Shown here: piece by piece, positions 7,302 through 14,791 of the stretch
Position numbering within the stretch: the first letter of the stretch is position 1
Layout: each line of letters begins with the position of its first letter
Assembly (NCBI GenBank): GCA_031430645.1
Contig: JANPBY010000110.1
Location: forward strand, 1 to 24,739
Origin: JANPBY01 sp031430645
GTDB lineage: Bacteria; Actinomycetota; Actinomycetes; DATJPE01
DNA: 24,739 bases
Direction: 5' to 3'
The notes under the pieces: model-generated
Seen by the model: the letters and a program-made list of their open reading frames with translations, nothing else
Told to the model about the DNA's origin: nothing
The model's database searches: none
Made by a program: the position numbers and the translations under genes

Positions 7302-7329
7302 TGTTCGGCACCGGGACGGCTGTGGATGG
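7302..7329 (-). promoter_or_regulatory. SigK-like ECF promoter of the sigma/anti-sigma operon
   Basis: On the minus strand, -35 CCATCC (7329-7324), a 15-nt spacer and -10 CCGAACA (7308-7302) end eight bases before the sigma factor ATG. From memory, the SigK promoter described in mycobacteria is CCATCC, 15-17 nt, then CCGAATC. The resemblance suggests autoregulation, with a very short or absent 5' leader. Confidence 0.65.
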
Positions 7330-7394
7330 GTCGCCTGGTGAACTTCTAGTCGCCTGGACTCAGGGTGTGAGCTGACCGTCAATACGACGAGTCC

Positions 7395-7423
7395 ATGATC
7401 AAAAGGTCACCGTCGGATATCGA
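7395..7423 (+). promoter_or_regulatory. Weak candidate sigma-70 promoter for the pot operon
   Basis: ATGATC (7395-7400), 17-nt spacer and TATCGA (7418-7423) are a poor but correctly spaced -35/-10 pair. The inverted repeat at 7422-7457 begins at the -10 element. Choice among alternatives is uncertain. Confidence 0.3.
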
Positions 7424-7457
7424 TTTCGTCGTCCGAAGGGCCGTGGACGACGAAATC
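7422..7457. promoter_or_regulatory. 13-bp-arm inverted repeat, candidate operator
   Basis: GATTTCGTCGTCC (7422-7434) and its exact reverse complement (7445-7457) surround a 10-nt spacer. It lies 76 bp before the aldehyde dehydrogenase start, next to the best -10 candidate. There is no T-run after either arm, so an operator or a leader hairpin is more likely than an intrinsic terminator. Confidence 0.6.
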
Positions 7458-7485
7458 CCTAGGATCGCGGGTGGCGGCATGCCAA

Positions 7486-7513
7486 GATGACCGCACTCGG
7501 ATGACCGCAATCG
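7486..7513. repeat. 14-bp tandem duplication in the leader of the pot operon
   Basis: GATGACCGCACTCG (7486-7499) is followed directly by GATGACCGCAATCG (7500-7513), one mismatch. It ends about 20 bp before the GTG start at 7533. The ATG in each copy opens a frame that stops before or at the real start region. Confidence 0.75.
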
Positions 7514-7532
7514 TCGAAAAGGGGAGCACTGC

Positions 7533-9053
7533 GTGACTGGACCGCTCCAGCCATTGGGGTCGTGCCACGTGGGGGGTCAATTCGTTGACGGCAGTGCCGG
7601 GGAGACCCACGCCCTGCTGGACCCTTCGAACGGGTCCCATCTCGCTGACCTCGCCCTTGCCGGCCCAGCCGACGTCGATGCTGCGGTCGCTGCCGCCCGG
7701 GGCGCCTTCCCCGAATGGTCCGGGGCCACGCCGGCTGCCCGCAGCGGTGCCCTCGTTCGTCTTGCGGCAATCCTCACCGAGCGCGCGGCCGAGTTCGCTG
7801 AGGCCGAGTCGCGGCAGGCGGGCAAGCCCATCCGGCTGACGACGGAGTTTGACGTCCCCGGCACCATCGACAACGTCGCCTTCTTTGCGGGCGCTGCTCG
7901 CAACCTTGAGGGCAAGGCTGCGGGTGAGTACTCCGGGGACCACACCTCGATGATCCGGCGTGAGGCGGTCGGCGTCGTCGCCTCCATCGCCCCCTGGAAC
8001 TACCCGCTCCAGATGGCTGCCTGGAAGATCCTGCCGGCGATCGCGGCCGGCAACACGATCGTCTTGAAGCCTGCCGAGATCACCCCCCTCACCTCGTTGA
8101 TGTTCGCCCAGGCCTGCACCGACGCGGAAATCCCAGCCGGTGTCGTCAATGTCCTGACCGGCCGTGGGTCGGTGTGCGGCGCAGCCATGGTTGGGCACCC
8201 GGGGGTCGCGATGGTGTCATTCACTGGGTCAACCCCGGTCGGGGTTCAGGTGATGCAAACGGCCGCCACGACAGCCAAGCGCATGCACATGGAGCTGGGG
8301 GGCAAGGCGCCTTTCGTGGTCTTTGACGACGCCGATCTCGATGCCGCCATCCACGGGGCTGTCGCAGGATCGCTCATCAACTCGGGTCAGGACTGCACCG
8401 CAGCAACCCGGGCCTACGTCCAGCGACCGCTCTATGACGCGTTCGTCCAGGGGGTCGCGGACCTCATGGCTGGCGTCCGGATGGGTCCAACCCTCGACCC
8501 GACCACCGATCAGGGCCCTTTGGTGTCCAAGCGCCAGCAGGAGAGCGTCGCAGGCTTTGTGGAGCGGGCGCGTGGGTACGGCGCCAAGGTGGTCTGCGGG
8601 GGCGTGATCCCCGGTGGCGACCTGGCGACCGGCTCGTACTACGCCCCGACCCTCGTGGTCGACGTCGCCCAGGACTCCGAGATCGTCCAGCAAGAGCTGT
8701 TCGGTCCGGTCCTGGTGGTTCTGCCCTTCGACAGTGACGAGGAGGGGCTGCGCCTGGCCAACGACACGCCGTACGGCCTCGCTGCCTCGGTGTGGACTCG
8801 CGATGTCTTCCGAGCGTTGCGGGCGACCCGCACGATCCGCGCGGGTTGTGTCTGGGTCAACGACCACATCCCGATTATCAGCGAGATGCCGCACGGCGGC
8901 TATCAAGCCAGCGGGTTCGGCAAGGACATGTCCACCTACGCTTTCGATGAATACACCAACGTCAAGCACGTGATGTACGACGGCACCGCAGCAGCCCAGA
9001 AGCCTTGGCACCGAACGATTTTTGGCACCTACCAGGAGGAATCACCCCGATGA
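7533..9053 (+). CDS. Aldehyde dehydrogenase, aminoaldehyde type (second paralogue)
   Basis: 506 aa. ALDH catalytic set: N156 in APWNYP, E254 in HMELGGKAP and C288 in SGQDCTAATR. It shares many blocks with the dehydrogenase at 4158-5609 (HTSMIRRE, GKAP-VVFDDADL, EMPHGG, KHVM) but differs in between, and it carries a 20-residue longer C terminus. Start is GTG 7533 with GGGGAG upstream. It is the first gene of an operon in which every following gene is coupled; its stop overlaps the potD start (ATGA). Being cotranscribed with a polyamine importer, it most likely oxidises 4-aminobutanal or 3-aminopropanal formed from imported polyamines. Confidence 0.88.
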   Translation: MTGPLQPLGSCHVGGQFVDGSAGETHALLDPSNGSHLADLALAGPADVDAAVAAARGAFPEWSGATPAARSGALVRLAAILTERAAEFAEAESRQAGKPIRLTTEFDVPGTIDNVAFFAGAARNLEGKAAGEYSGDHTSMIRREAVGVVASIAPWNYPLQMAAWKILPAIAAGNTIVLKPAEITPLTSLMFAQACTDAEIPAGVVNVLTGRGSVCGAAMVGHPGVAMVSFTGSTPVGVQVMQTAATTAKRMHMELGGKAPFVVFDDADLDAAIHGAVAGSLINSGQDCTAATRAYVQRPLYDAFVQGVADLMAGVRMGPTLDPTTDQGPLVSKRQQESVAGFVERARGYGAKVVCGGVIPGGDLATGSYYAPTLVVDVAQDSEIVQQELFGPVLVVLPFDSDEEGLRLANDTPYGLAASVWTRDVFRALRATRTIRAGCVWVNDHIPIISEMPHGGYQASGFGKDMSTYAFDEYTNVKHVMYDGTAAAQKPWHRTIFGTYQEESPR

Positions 9054-10285
9054 GCCCAACCAACGACCCCACCTTCACTCAGCTCGCGGCACTCGCGGGA
9101 CTGCGACCGTCCGGCCTTTCTCGACGGGGATTCATGCGAGGAGTGGGTGCCGGGGGCGCTGCCATCGCGGGAGCCGGTGTGCTCTCGGCCTGCGCCACTC
9201 CGGCTCAGACGCCCACCGCCAGCCCTACGGCCGACGACACGGTCGACGAGTCCGACACCGACAAATTGCTGAACTTCTCCAACTGGCAGCTCTACATCGA
9301 CGTCGACGACGAGGATGAGAACCTCCGTCCGACCTTGGCTGCCTTTACCGCACAGACTGGTGTGAAGGTCGACTACGTCGAGGACATCAACGACAACTCC
9401 ACCTTCTATGCCAAGATCGCGCCTCAACTAGAAGCTGGCCAGGCGTCTGGACGAGACCTGTTCGCACTCACAGACTGGATGGCCGCACGGATGATCCGCG
9501 AGGGTCTGGTGCAGCCGATGGACCAGTCGGCGATGACGAACTACCCCAAGAACCTCAGCCCTGCCTTGCAAGCGCCGTCGTGGGACCCCAAACGGGAGTT
9601 CTCGGCGCCTTGGCAGTCCGGGCTCACGGGCATCGCTTACAACGGCAAGGTCACCGAGCCCGTCAACACCATCACCGAGCTGCTCACCCGGCCTGATCTC
9701 AAGGGCAAGGTCACGTGTCTCACCGAGATGCGCGACACCATCGGGCTGATCATGCTCGACCAAGGCAAGGACCCCGGGAACTTCACCGCTGAGGACTTCG
9801 ACGCCGCGTTGGCGTTTCTGCAAACCGCGGTCGACTCTGGACACATCCGAGGGTTCACCGGCAACGAATACAGCGATGGGCTCAGCAAGGGAGACATCGC
9901 TGCGTGCCTCGCCTGGTCGGGTGACGTCATCCAGTTGGCGTTCGAGAGCGACGACATCAAGTTCGTGATTCCTGAGGCGGGGTTGATGCTCTGGTCGGAC
10001 AACATGCAGATCCCCATCAAGGCCAAGCACAAGAAGAACGCCCAACTGCTCATCGACTACTACTACGACCCGAAGGTCGCGGCCGAGCTCGCTGCCTGGG
10101 TGAACTACATCTGCCCGGTCGTCGGCGCACAGGCCGAGATGGAGAAAATCGATCCCGACCTCGCCAAGAACCAGTTGATCTTCCCTGATGAAACCACGCT
10201 GGCGAAGACCACGGTCTTCATGGGGCTCGACGAGGTCCAGGAGGCTGACTACCAGGAGCAGTTCGACGCTGTCACGGGGGCCTGA
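9050..10285 (+). CDS. potD: Spermidine/putrescine ABC transporter substrate-binding lipoprotein
   Basis: 411 aa from ATG 9050, which overlaps the previous stop and has AGGAGGA about ten bases upstream. A twin-arginine signal (SRRGFMR, residues 24-30) precedes a hydrophobic stretch and lipobox LSAC with C48, so the protein is probably Tat-exported and lipid-anchored. The mature protein begins with a low-complexity linker and then the PotD-like fold: LLNFSNWQLYIDVDDED, WMAARMIREGLVQPMD, PWQSGLTGIAYNGK and AWSGDVIQL. The acidic residues expected to hold amine groups cannot be assigned without an alignment. It delivers polyamine to the PotB/PotC channel encoded directly downstream. Confidence 0.9.
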   Translation: MSPTNDPTFTQLAALAGLRPSGLSRRGFMRGVGAGGAAIAGAGVLSACATPAQTPTASPTADDTVDESDTDKLLNFSNWQLYIDVDDEDENLRPTLAAFTAQTGVKVDYVEDINDNSTFYAKIAPQLEAGQASGRDLFALTDWMAARMIREGLVQPMDQSAMTNYPKNLSPALQAPSWDPKREFSAPWQSGLTGIAYNGKVTEPVNTITELLTRPDLKGKVTCLTEMRDTIGLIMLDQGKDPGNFTAEDFDAALAFLQTAVDSGHIRGFTGNEYSDGLSKGDIAACLAWSGDVIQLAFESDDIKFVIPEAGLMLWSDNMQIPIKAKHKKNAQLLIDYYYDPKVAAELAAWVNYICPVVGAQAEMEKIDPDLAKNQLIFPDETTLAKTTVFMGLDEVQEADYQEQFDAVTGA

Positions 10286-10286
10286 G

Positions 10287-11456
10287 GTGACCGATGACGC
10301 TTCGGCGTCGGGTGGGGTAGATCTGCGCATCGTTGACGTCACCAAGACTTTCGGTGACTTCACCGCGGTGGACGACCTGACTTTGACGATCCCCCAGGGG
10401 TCGTTCTTCGCCTTGCTCGGACCCTCCGGCTGCGGAAAGACCACCACCTTGCGCATGGTGGCCGGGCTGGAGGAGCCGACCCGCGGCTCGGTCCTCCTCG
10501 GTGACGACGACATCACCTGGCGTAGGCCCTACCAACGTCCGGTCAACACTGTTTTCCAGAGCTATGCGTTGTTCCCTCATCTCGACATCTTCGAGAACGT
10601 GGCCTTCGGGCTGCGGCGGAAGAAGACTCCTGGGGTCAAGGAGAAGGTCAACGCGATGCTCGAGCTGGTCGAGTTGTCCGGGCTGGCCAGGCGCAAGCCA
10701 GCCCAGCTCTCCGGTGGGCAACAGCAGCGGGTGGCGGTTGCCCGCGCGCTGATCAACCGGCCCCAGGTGCTCCTGCTCGACGAGCCGCTCGGTGCGCTCG
10801 ACCTCAAGCTGCGACGCCAGATGCAGGTGGAGCTCAAGCGGATCCAGACCGAGGTTGGCATCACGTTCGTGCACGTGACCCATGACCAGGAAGAGGCCAT
10901 GACCATGGCCGACACCATCGCGGTCATGAACGCCGGGCGCGTCGAGCAGATGGGCAGCCCGGCCGACCTCTACGAAAACCCGGCAACCACGTTCGTGGCC
11001 AACTTCCTCGGACGGTCGAACCTGATCGCCGGCCGGGTCACTGGCCGGGCAGGGAACAACGCCGAGGTCGATGTGCAGGGCCGTACGATCGTCTTGCCCG
11101 CAGCGCGAGTGCACTCAGACGGCGACGCCGTGCACGTCGGAGTGCGTCCCGAGAAGATCTCGATCACGCTCGCGGAAGGGACCGGACGCGAGGGTGTCAA
11201 CTCCCTGGACGGCGTGGTCACGGATGCATCCTTCATCGGCGTGAGCACCGAGTACCTCGTCCGGATGCCGTGGGGGCAGGAGCTTGCCGTCTTTGCGCAG
11301 AACATGCGCAGGGACGAGCGCCTGGTTCCCGGAGCAGCAGTCACTCTGTCCTGGGACCAGGCCCACACCTTCGCCCTTGATGCCCGTCAGGATGTTGACG
11401 CCGGCGCTGAGATCGACGAAGCAGCGGCCTCGCCTGTCCCAGTGGATGCCTCGTGA
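10287..11456 (+). CDS. potA: Spermidine/putrescine ABC transporter ATP-binding protein
   Basis: 389 aa from GTG 10287, one base after the potD stop; the frame is open upstream, but that part overlaps potD. Motifs: Walker A GPSGCGKTT (45-53), Q-loop Q91 in QSYALFPH, signature LSGGQQQRVAVARAL (141-155), Walker B VLLLDEP (161-167), D-loop LGALD and switch H199 in VTHDQEEAM. The C-terminal TOBE region (from about 270) contains FLGRSNLIAG and HVGVRPEKI, as in PotA/FbpC-type ATPases. It powers import through the two permeases that follow and overlaps potB by 4 bp (GTGA). Confidence 0.92.
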   Translation: MTDDASASGGVDLRIVDVTKTFGDFTAVDDLTLTIPQGSFFALLGPSGCGKTTTLRMVAGLEEPTRGSVLLGDDDITWRRPYQRPVNTVFQSYALFPHLDIFENVAFGLRRKKTPGVKEKVNAMLELVELSGLARRKPAQLSGGQQQRVAVARALINRPQVLLLDEPLGALDLKLRRQMQVELKRIQTEVGITFVHVTHDQEEAMTMADTIAVMNAGRVEQMGSPADLYENPATTFVANFLGRSNLIAGRVTGRAGNNAEVDVQGRTIVLPAARVHSDGDAVHVGVRPEKISITLAEGTGREGVNSLDGVVTDASFIGVSTEYLVRMPWGQELAVFAQNMRRDERLVPGAAVTLSWDQAHTFALDARQDVDAGAEIDEAAASPVPVDAS

Positions 11457-12379
11457 GTGCAGGCGCAGCGCTCGCCGACGCCGAGCGGGGCCAGAAACCA
11501 GTCGTTTCGCGGAAGGCGCGCGGATCCTGGGTTCCCTATGTCCTCCTCGGTCCCGGGTTGCTCTGGCTCGCAGTGTTCTTCATCGTTCCGACGTTCAGCC
11601 TGATCAACACCTCACTCCAAACGGGTAGTCGTGCTGAGGGTTATCAGCCGGGCTTCAACATCAGCACCTACTCCGAAGCGATCTGGGAGTATCGCGAGCA
11701 GTTCTTTCGGTCCTTCTTGTTCGCCGGTCTGGCGACCGCTCTAACACTCGCGATCGCCTACCCCTTGGCTTACACCATCGCCTTCAAGTCCGGTCGATGG
11801 AAGAACTTCTTGCTGGTGCTGGTGATCGCCCCCTTCTTCACGAGCTTCCTGATTCGTACGCTGGCCTGGAAGACGATCCTGTCGGACAACGGGATCGTGA
11901 CCCAGGTACTCACGACCCTTCACATCACGGACCTGCTCGAACTTCTTCACCTCACCTCCGACGACCGACTGCTCGCAACGCCCTTCGCCGTCATCATGGG
12001 GCTGACCTACAACTTCCTTCCCTTCATGACCCTCCCGCTCTTCGCGAGCCTCGACCGGCTCGATCCGCGGCTCATCGAGGCGGCCGGTGACCTCTACAGC
12101 TCGCCGTTCACCGGCTTCCGCAAGGTCACGTGGCCGCTGTCCCTGCCGGGGGTCGTTGCAGGCACCCTGCTGACCTTTATCCCCGCGGCTGGTGACTACA
12201 TCAACGCCGCACTGCTCGGCACCCCGAAGCAGTCGATGATCGGCACCGTCATCGACAGTCAGTTCTTCCGGGTCCGCGACTATCCGACCGCGGCCGCGCT
12301 GTCGGTCACGTTGATGGCCACGATCGTGGTGTTGGTTGCGTTGTACGTTCGCCGCGCCGGTACTGAGGAGCTCGTCTGA
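11453..12379 (+). CDS. potB: Spermidine/putrescine ABC transporter permease, PotB type
   Basis: 308 aa, about six membrane helices, the first at residues 28-50 (VPYVLLGPGLLWLAVFFIVP). The cytoplasmic EAA loop is IEAAGDLYSSPFTGFRKV (208-225), followed by PLSLPGVVAG; this loop docks onto PotA. GTG start overlaps the potA stop; its own stop overlaps the potC start by one base (TGATG). Helical order and the N-terminal segment fit PotB rather than PotC. Confidence 0.9.
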   Translation: MSAGAALADAERGQKPVVSRKARGSWVPYVLLGPGLLWLAVFFIVPTFSLINTSLQTGSRAEGYQPGFNISTYSEAIWEYREQFFRSFLFAGLATALTLAIAYPLAYTIAFKSGRWKNFLLVLVIAPFFTSFLIRTLAWKTILSDNGIVTQVLTTLHITDLLELLHLTSDDRLLATPFAVIMGLTYNFLPFMTLPLFASLDRLDPRLIEAAGDLYSSPFTGFRKVTWPLSLPGVVAGTLLTFIPAAGDYINAALLGTPKQSMIGTVIDSQFFRVRDYPTAAALSVTLMATIVVLVALYVRRAGTEELV

Positions 12380-13236
12380 TGGCTATCTCGACCGAGCCCA
12401 CCCGGCAGGCAGCGCCACCGCCCGTCGGGAGCCGCAAGCCTCGCGACCCGATCAGCTGGATTCGTGCGCACATCGTGCAACTCGCCGCCGCTGGGGCCCT
12501 CATTTACATGTTCCTACCGGTCATGGTGGTCGTGGTGTTCTCGTTCAACGACCCGGTCGGCAAGTTCAACTACCAGTGGAATGAGTTCTCCACCGAGGCC
12601 TGGACTGACTTCTGTGGCGTGGCCGGGATGTGCGAGTCGCTGTCGTTGTCGTTCAAGATCGGGTTGCTCGCGACGGCCGCCGCGACGGCACTCGGGACTC
12701 TCGTCGCCTTTGCGCTCGGTCGCTATCGGTTCCGCGGGCGGGCCGGGACGAATCTCTTGATCTTCATGCCGATGGCGACACCTGAGGTCGTGCTGGGTTC
12801 ATCGTTGCTCACCTTGTTCATCAACGTCACTGTTGTTCCGTTGGGGTTCTGGACGATCCTGATCGCCCACATCATGTTCTTGATCAGTTTCGTGGTCGTG
12901 ACGGTCAAAGCCCGCGTTGCAGGGCTGGACCCACGCCTCGAGCAAGCCGCGATGGACCTCTACGCCAACGAATCCACGACGTTCTGGAAGATCACCTTCC
13001 CGCTGGTCCTGCCGGGAATCGTTGCTGGCGCCCTGCTCGCCTTCTCGTTGTCTTTCGATGACTTCATCATCACGAACTTCAACTCGGGCAGCACGGTGAC
13101 GTTCCCGATGTATGTCTGGGGGGCGGCTCAGCGGGGCGTGCCACCTCAGGTCAACGTTGTCGGGTCCGCCATGTTCTTCATCGCCTTGCTGTTGGTCGCC
13201 CTGGGGCAGCTGGTGCGATCACGGCGCGCCCGATGA
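12379..13236 (+). CDS. potC: Spermidine/putrescine ABC transporter permease, PotC type
   Basis: 285 aa, about six membrane helices; the first is near residues 35-55, with PVMVVVVFSFND typical of PotC. EAA-like loop: LEQAAMDLYANESTTFWKI (187-205) followed by PLVLPGIVAG. A two-cysteine segment (DFCGVAGMC, 77-85) lies in the first external loop; whether it forms a disulfide is unknown. It pairs with PotB in the importer. Its stop overlaps the start of the amine oxidase gene (ATGA), tying uptake to oxidation in one transcript. Confidence 0.9.
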   Translation: MAISTEPTRQAAPPPVGSRKPRDPISWIRAHIVQLAAAGALIYMFLPVMVVVVFSFNDPVGKFNYQWNEFSTEAWTDFCGVAGMCESLSLSFKIGLLATAAATALGTLVAFALGRYRFRGRAGTNLLIFMPMATPEVVLGSSLLTLFINVTVVPLGFWTILIAHIMFLISFVVVTVKARVAGLDPRLEQAAMDLYANESTTFWKITFPLVLPGIVAGALLAFSLSFDDFIITNFNSGSTVTFPMYVWGAAQRGVPPQVNVVGSAMFFIALLLVALGQLVRSRRAR

Positions 13237-14654
13237 GCCCCGTTCGTCCGACTCCCTCAGCTCGGATCATGTCTTCACTGGCCGAAGCCGAGCCCGTTCC
13301 ATTCTGGACAGCCGATGCCGCAAAGCCGTCTGCTTCTCCGACGCTCGTGGGGGCGACGACCGCCGACCTGGCGATCGTGGGAGGGGGTTACACGGGATTG
13401 TGGACCGCCTTGCTGGCCAAGGAAGCCGATCCAGGTCTGGACGTTGTGGTTCTCGAAAGTCACGAAGTCGGCTGGGCTGCGTCCGGGCGCAATGGCGGGT
13501 TTGCGAGTTCCTCGCTGACCCACGGCTTCGGAAACGGGGTGGACCGATTCGAACCCGAGCTCGCGCAGTTGTTGCGATTGGGCTGGGACAACCTCGACGG
13601 CATCGAGAAGACCCTGACGCAGTACGGCATCGATGCGGAGTTCGAGCGAACCGGGGAACTGGACGTGGCGACCGCGCCCTGGCAGGTCGAGGAGCTTCGC
13701 AGCGCCCCGGAGCATGTGGCGAGGTACGGCGGAACCGTCGAGTTCCTTGACCGCGACGAAGTCCAGGCTGAGGTTCACTCTCCAACCTTCCAAGCCGGAC
13801 TCTTCGACCGTGATGGGTGTGCTCTGGTGCATCCGGCCAAGCTCGCGTGGGGGCTCAAAGCAGCGTGCGCGGGTCTCGGCGTTCGCTTTCATGAACACAC
13901 CCAGGTCACCGCCATGTCCTCCGACGCGGCCGGTGTCGACCTGACCACGGCCTATGGCTCGGTGCGCGCTGGTCGGGTTGCCCTGGCCACCAACGTGTTC
14001 CCGTCGCTGGTCCGCCGCGTGCGGCCCTACGTCGTGCCGGTCTGGGACTACGTCTTGATGACCGAGCCACTCTCACCGGAGCAACGCGAGTCGATCGGGT
14101 GGAAGAACCGGCAGGGGATCGGTGACGCGGGCAATCAGTTTCACTACTTCCGGCAGACCGCCGACCATCGGATCCTGTGGGGTGGATACGAAGCCGTCTA
14201 CTACTACGGCAACGGCATGGACGCCAAGCACGAGCACAACGCCGCCAGCTACGCGACTCTCGCCGACAACTTCTTCACAGCCTTCCCCCAATTGGATGGT
14301 CTGTCTTTCACTCATCGCTGGGGTGGTTCGATCGACACCTGCACCCGATTCTCTGCGTTTTGGGGGACCGCCCACCGCGGACGAGTCGCCTACGTCCTCG
14401 GCTACACCGGGCTCGGCGTCGCGGCCACTCGCTTCGGTGCCCGCGTCATGCTCGATCTGCTGAATGGCCGTGACACCGAGCTGACTCGACTCGAGATGGT
14501 GCGTAGCAAGCCGCTACCGTTCCCGCCCGAGCCGATCAGGGCCGCGGGCATCAATCTCACGCGTTGGGCGCTGGACCGCGCCGACCACAACGAGGGTCAG
14601 CGCAACCTCTGGCTACGCACGTTGGACCGCCTCGGCCTCGGTTTCGATTCCTGA
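13233..14654 (+). CDS. FAD-dependent amine oxidoreductase (DAO family, PuuB-like), second paralogue
   Basis: 473 aa from ATG 13233, coupled to potC; a start at ATG 13269 would also keep the whole domain. The dinucleotide-binding loop AIVGGGYTGLWTA (47-59), VVLESHEVG and GWAASGRNGG match the family signature in the oxidase at 32-1435. The C terminus ends with the FAD segment GYTGLGVAATRFG and a shared PLPFPPEP motif. Family members oxidise primary or secondary amines, such as gamma-glutamylputrescine, to aldehydes. Cotranscription with the polyamine importer and an aldehyde dehydrogenase strongly suggests an imported polyamine derivative as substrate; the exact one is inferred only. Confidence 0.86.
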   Translation: MSPVRPTPSARIMSSLAEAEPVPFWTADAAKPSASPTLVGATTADLAIVGGGYTGLWTALLAKEADPGLDVVVLESHEVGWAASGRNGGFASSSLTHGFGNGVDRFEPELAQLLRLGWDNLDGIEKTLTQYGIDAEFERTGELDVATAPWQVEELRSAPEHVARYGGTVEFLDRDEVQAEVHSPTFQAGLFDRDGCALVHPAKLAWGLKAACAGLGVRFHEHTQVTAMSSDAAGVDLTTAYGSVRAGRVALATNVFPSLVRRVRPYVVPVWDYVLMTEPLSPEQRESIGWKNRQGIGDAGNQFHYFRQTADHRILWGGYEAVYYYGNGMDAKHEHNAASYATLADNFFTAFPQLDGLSFTHRWGGSIDTCTRFSAFWGTAHRGRVAYVLGYTGLGVAATRFGARVMLDLLNGRDTELTRLEMVRSKPLPFPPEPIRAAGINLTRWALDRADHNEGQRNLWLRTLDRLGLGFDS

Positions 14655-14718
14655 TTCAGGCTCTTTGCTGACGGCCTGTCTGCCAGCGGTCCCCTTTCTC
14701 GACGCAACGTCGCTTGAG

Positions 14719-14738
14719 TGCCGCGGCCCTGCGCGGCA
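14719..14738. promoter_or_regulatory. Short GC hairpin upstream of mmsA
   Basis: TGCCGCG (14719-14725) pairs perfectly with CGCGGCA (14732-14738) around a 6-nt loop. No T-run follows, so it could be a weak terminator after the oxidase gene or a regulatory hairpin. Confidence 0.35.
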
Positions 14739-14749
14739 GACTGGGTCGT

Positions 14750-14773
14750 GACATCTAGCCCGACATCCAGCCC
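14750..14773. repeat. 12-bp tandem duplication before mmsA
   Basis: GACATCTAGCCC (14750-14761) and GACATCCAGCCC (14762-14773), one mismatch, end just before the AGGAG ribosome site of mmsA. Confidence 0.7.
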
Positions 14774-14791
14774 GACCCTCAGGAGCTCGCC

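Noticed and set aside
7355..7395. TGGACTC...GAGTCCA inverted repeat with a 27-nt loop
   Set aside because: Seven-base arms this far apart are expected by chance at this composition.
10188..10286. Upstream extension of potA
   Set aside because: Arg/Ser-rich shadow of the potD end; the GTG at 10287 directly follows the potD stop.
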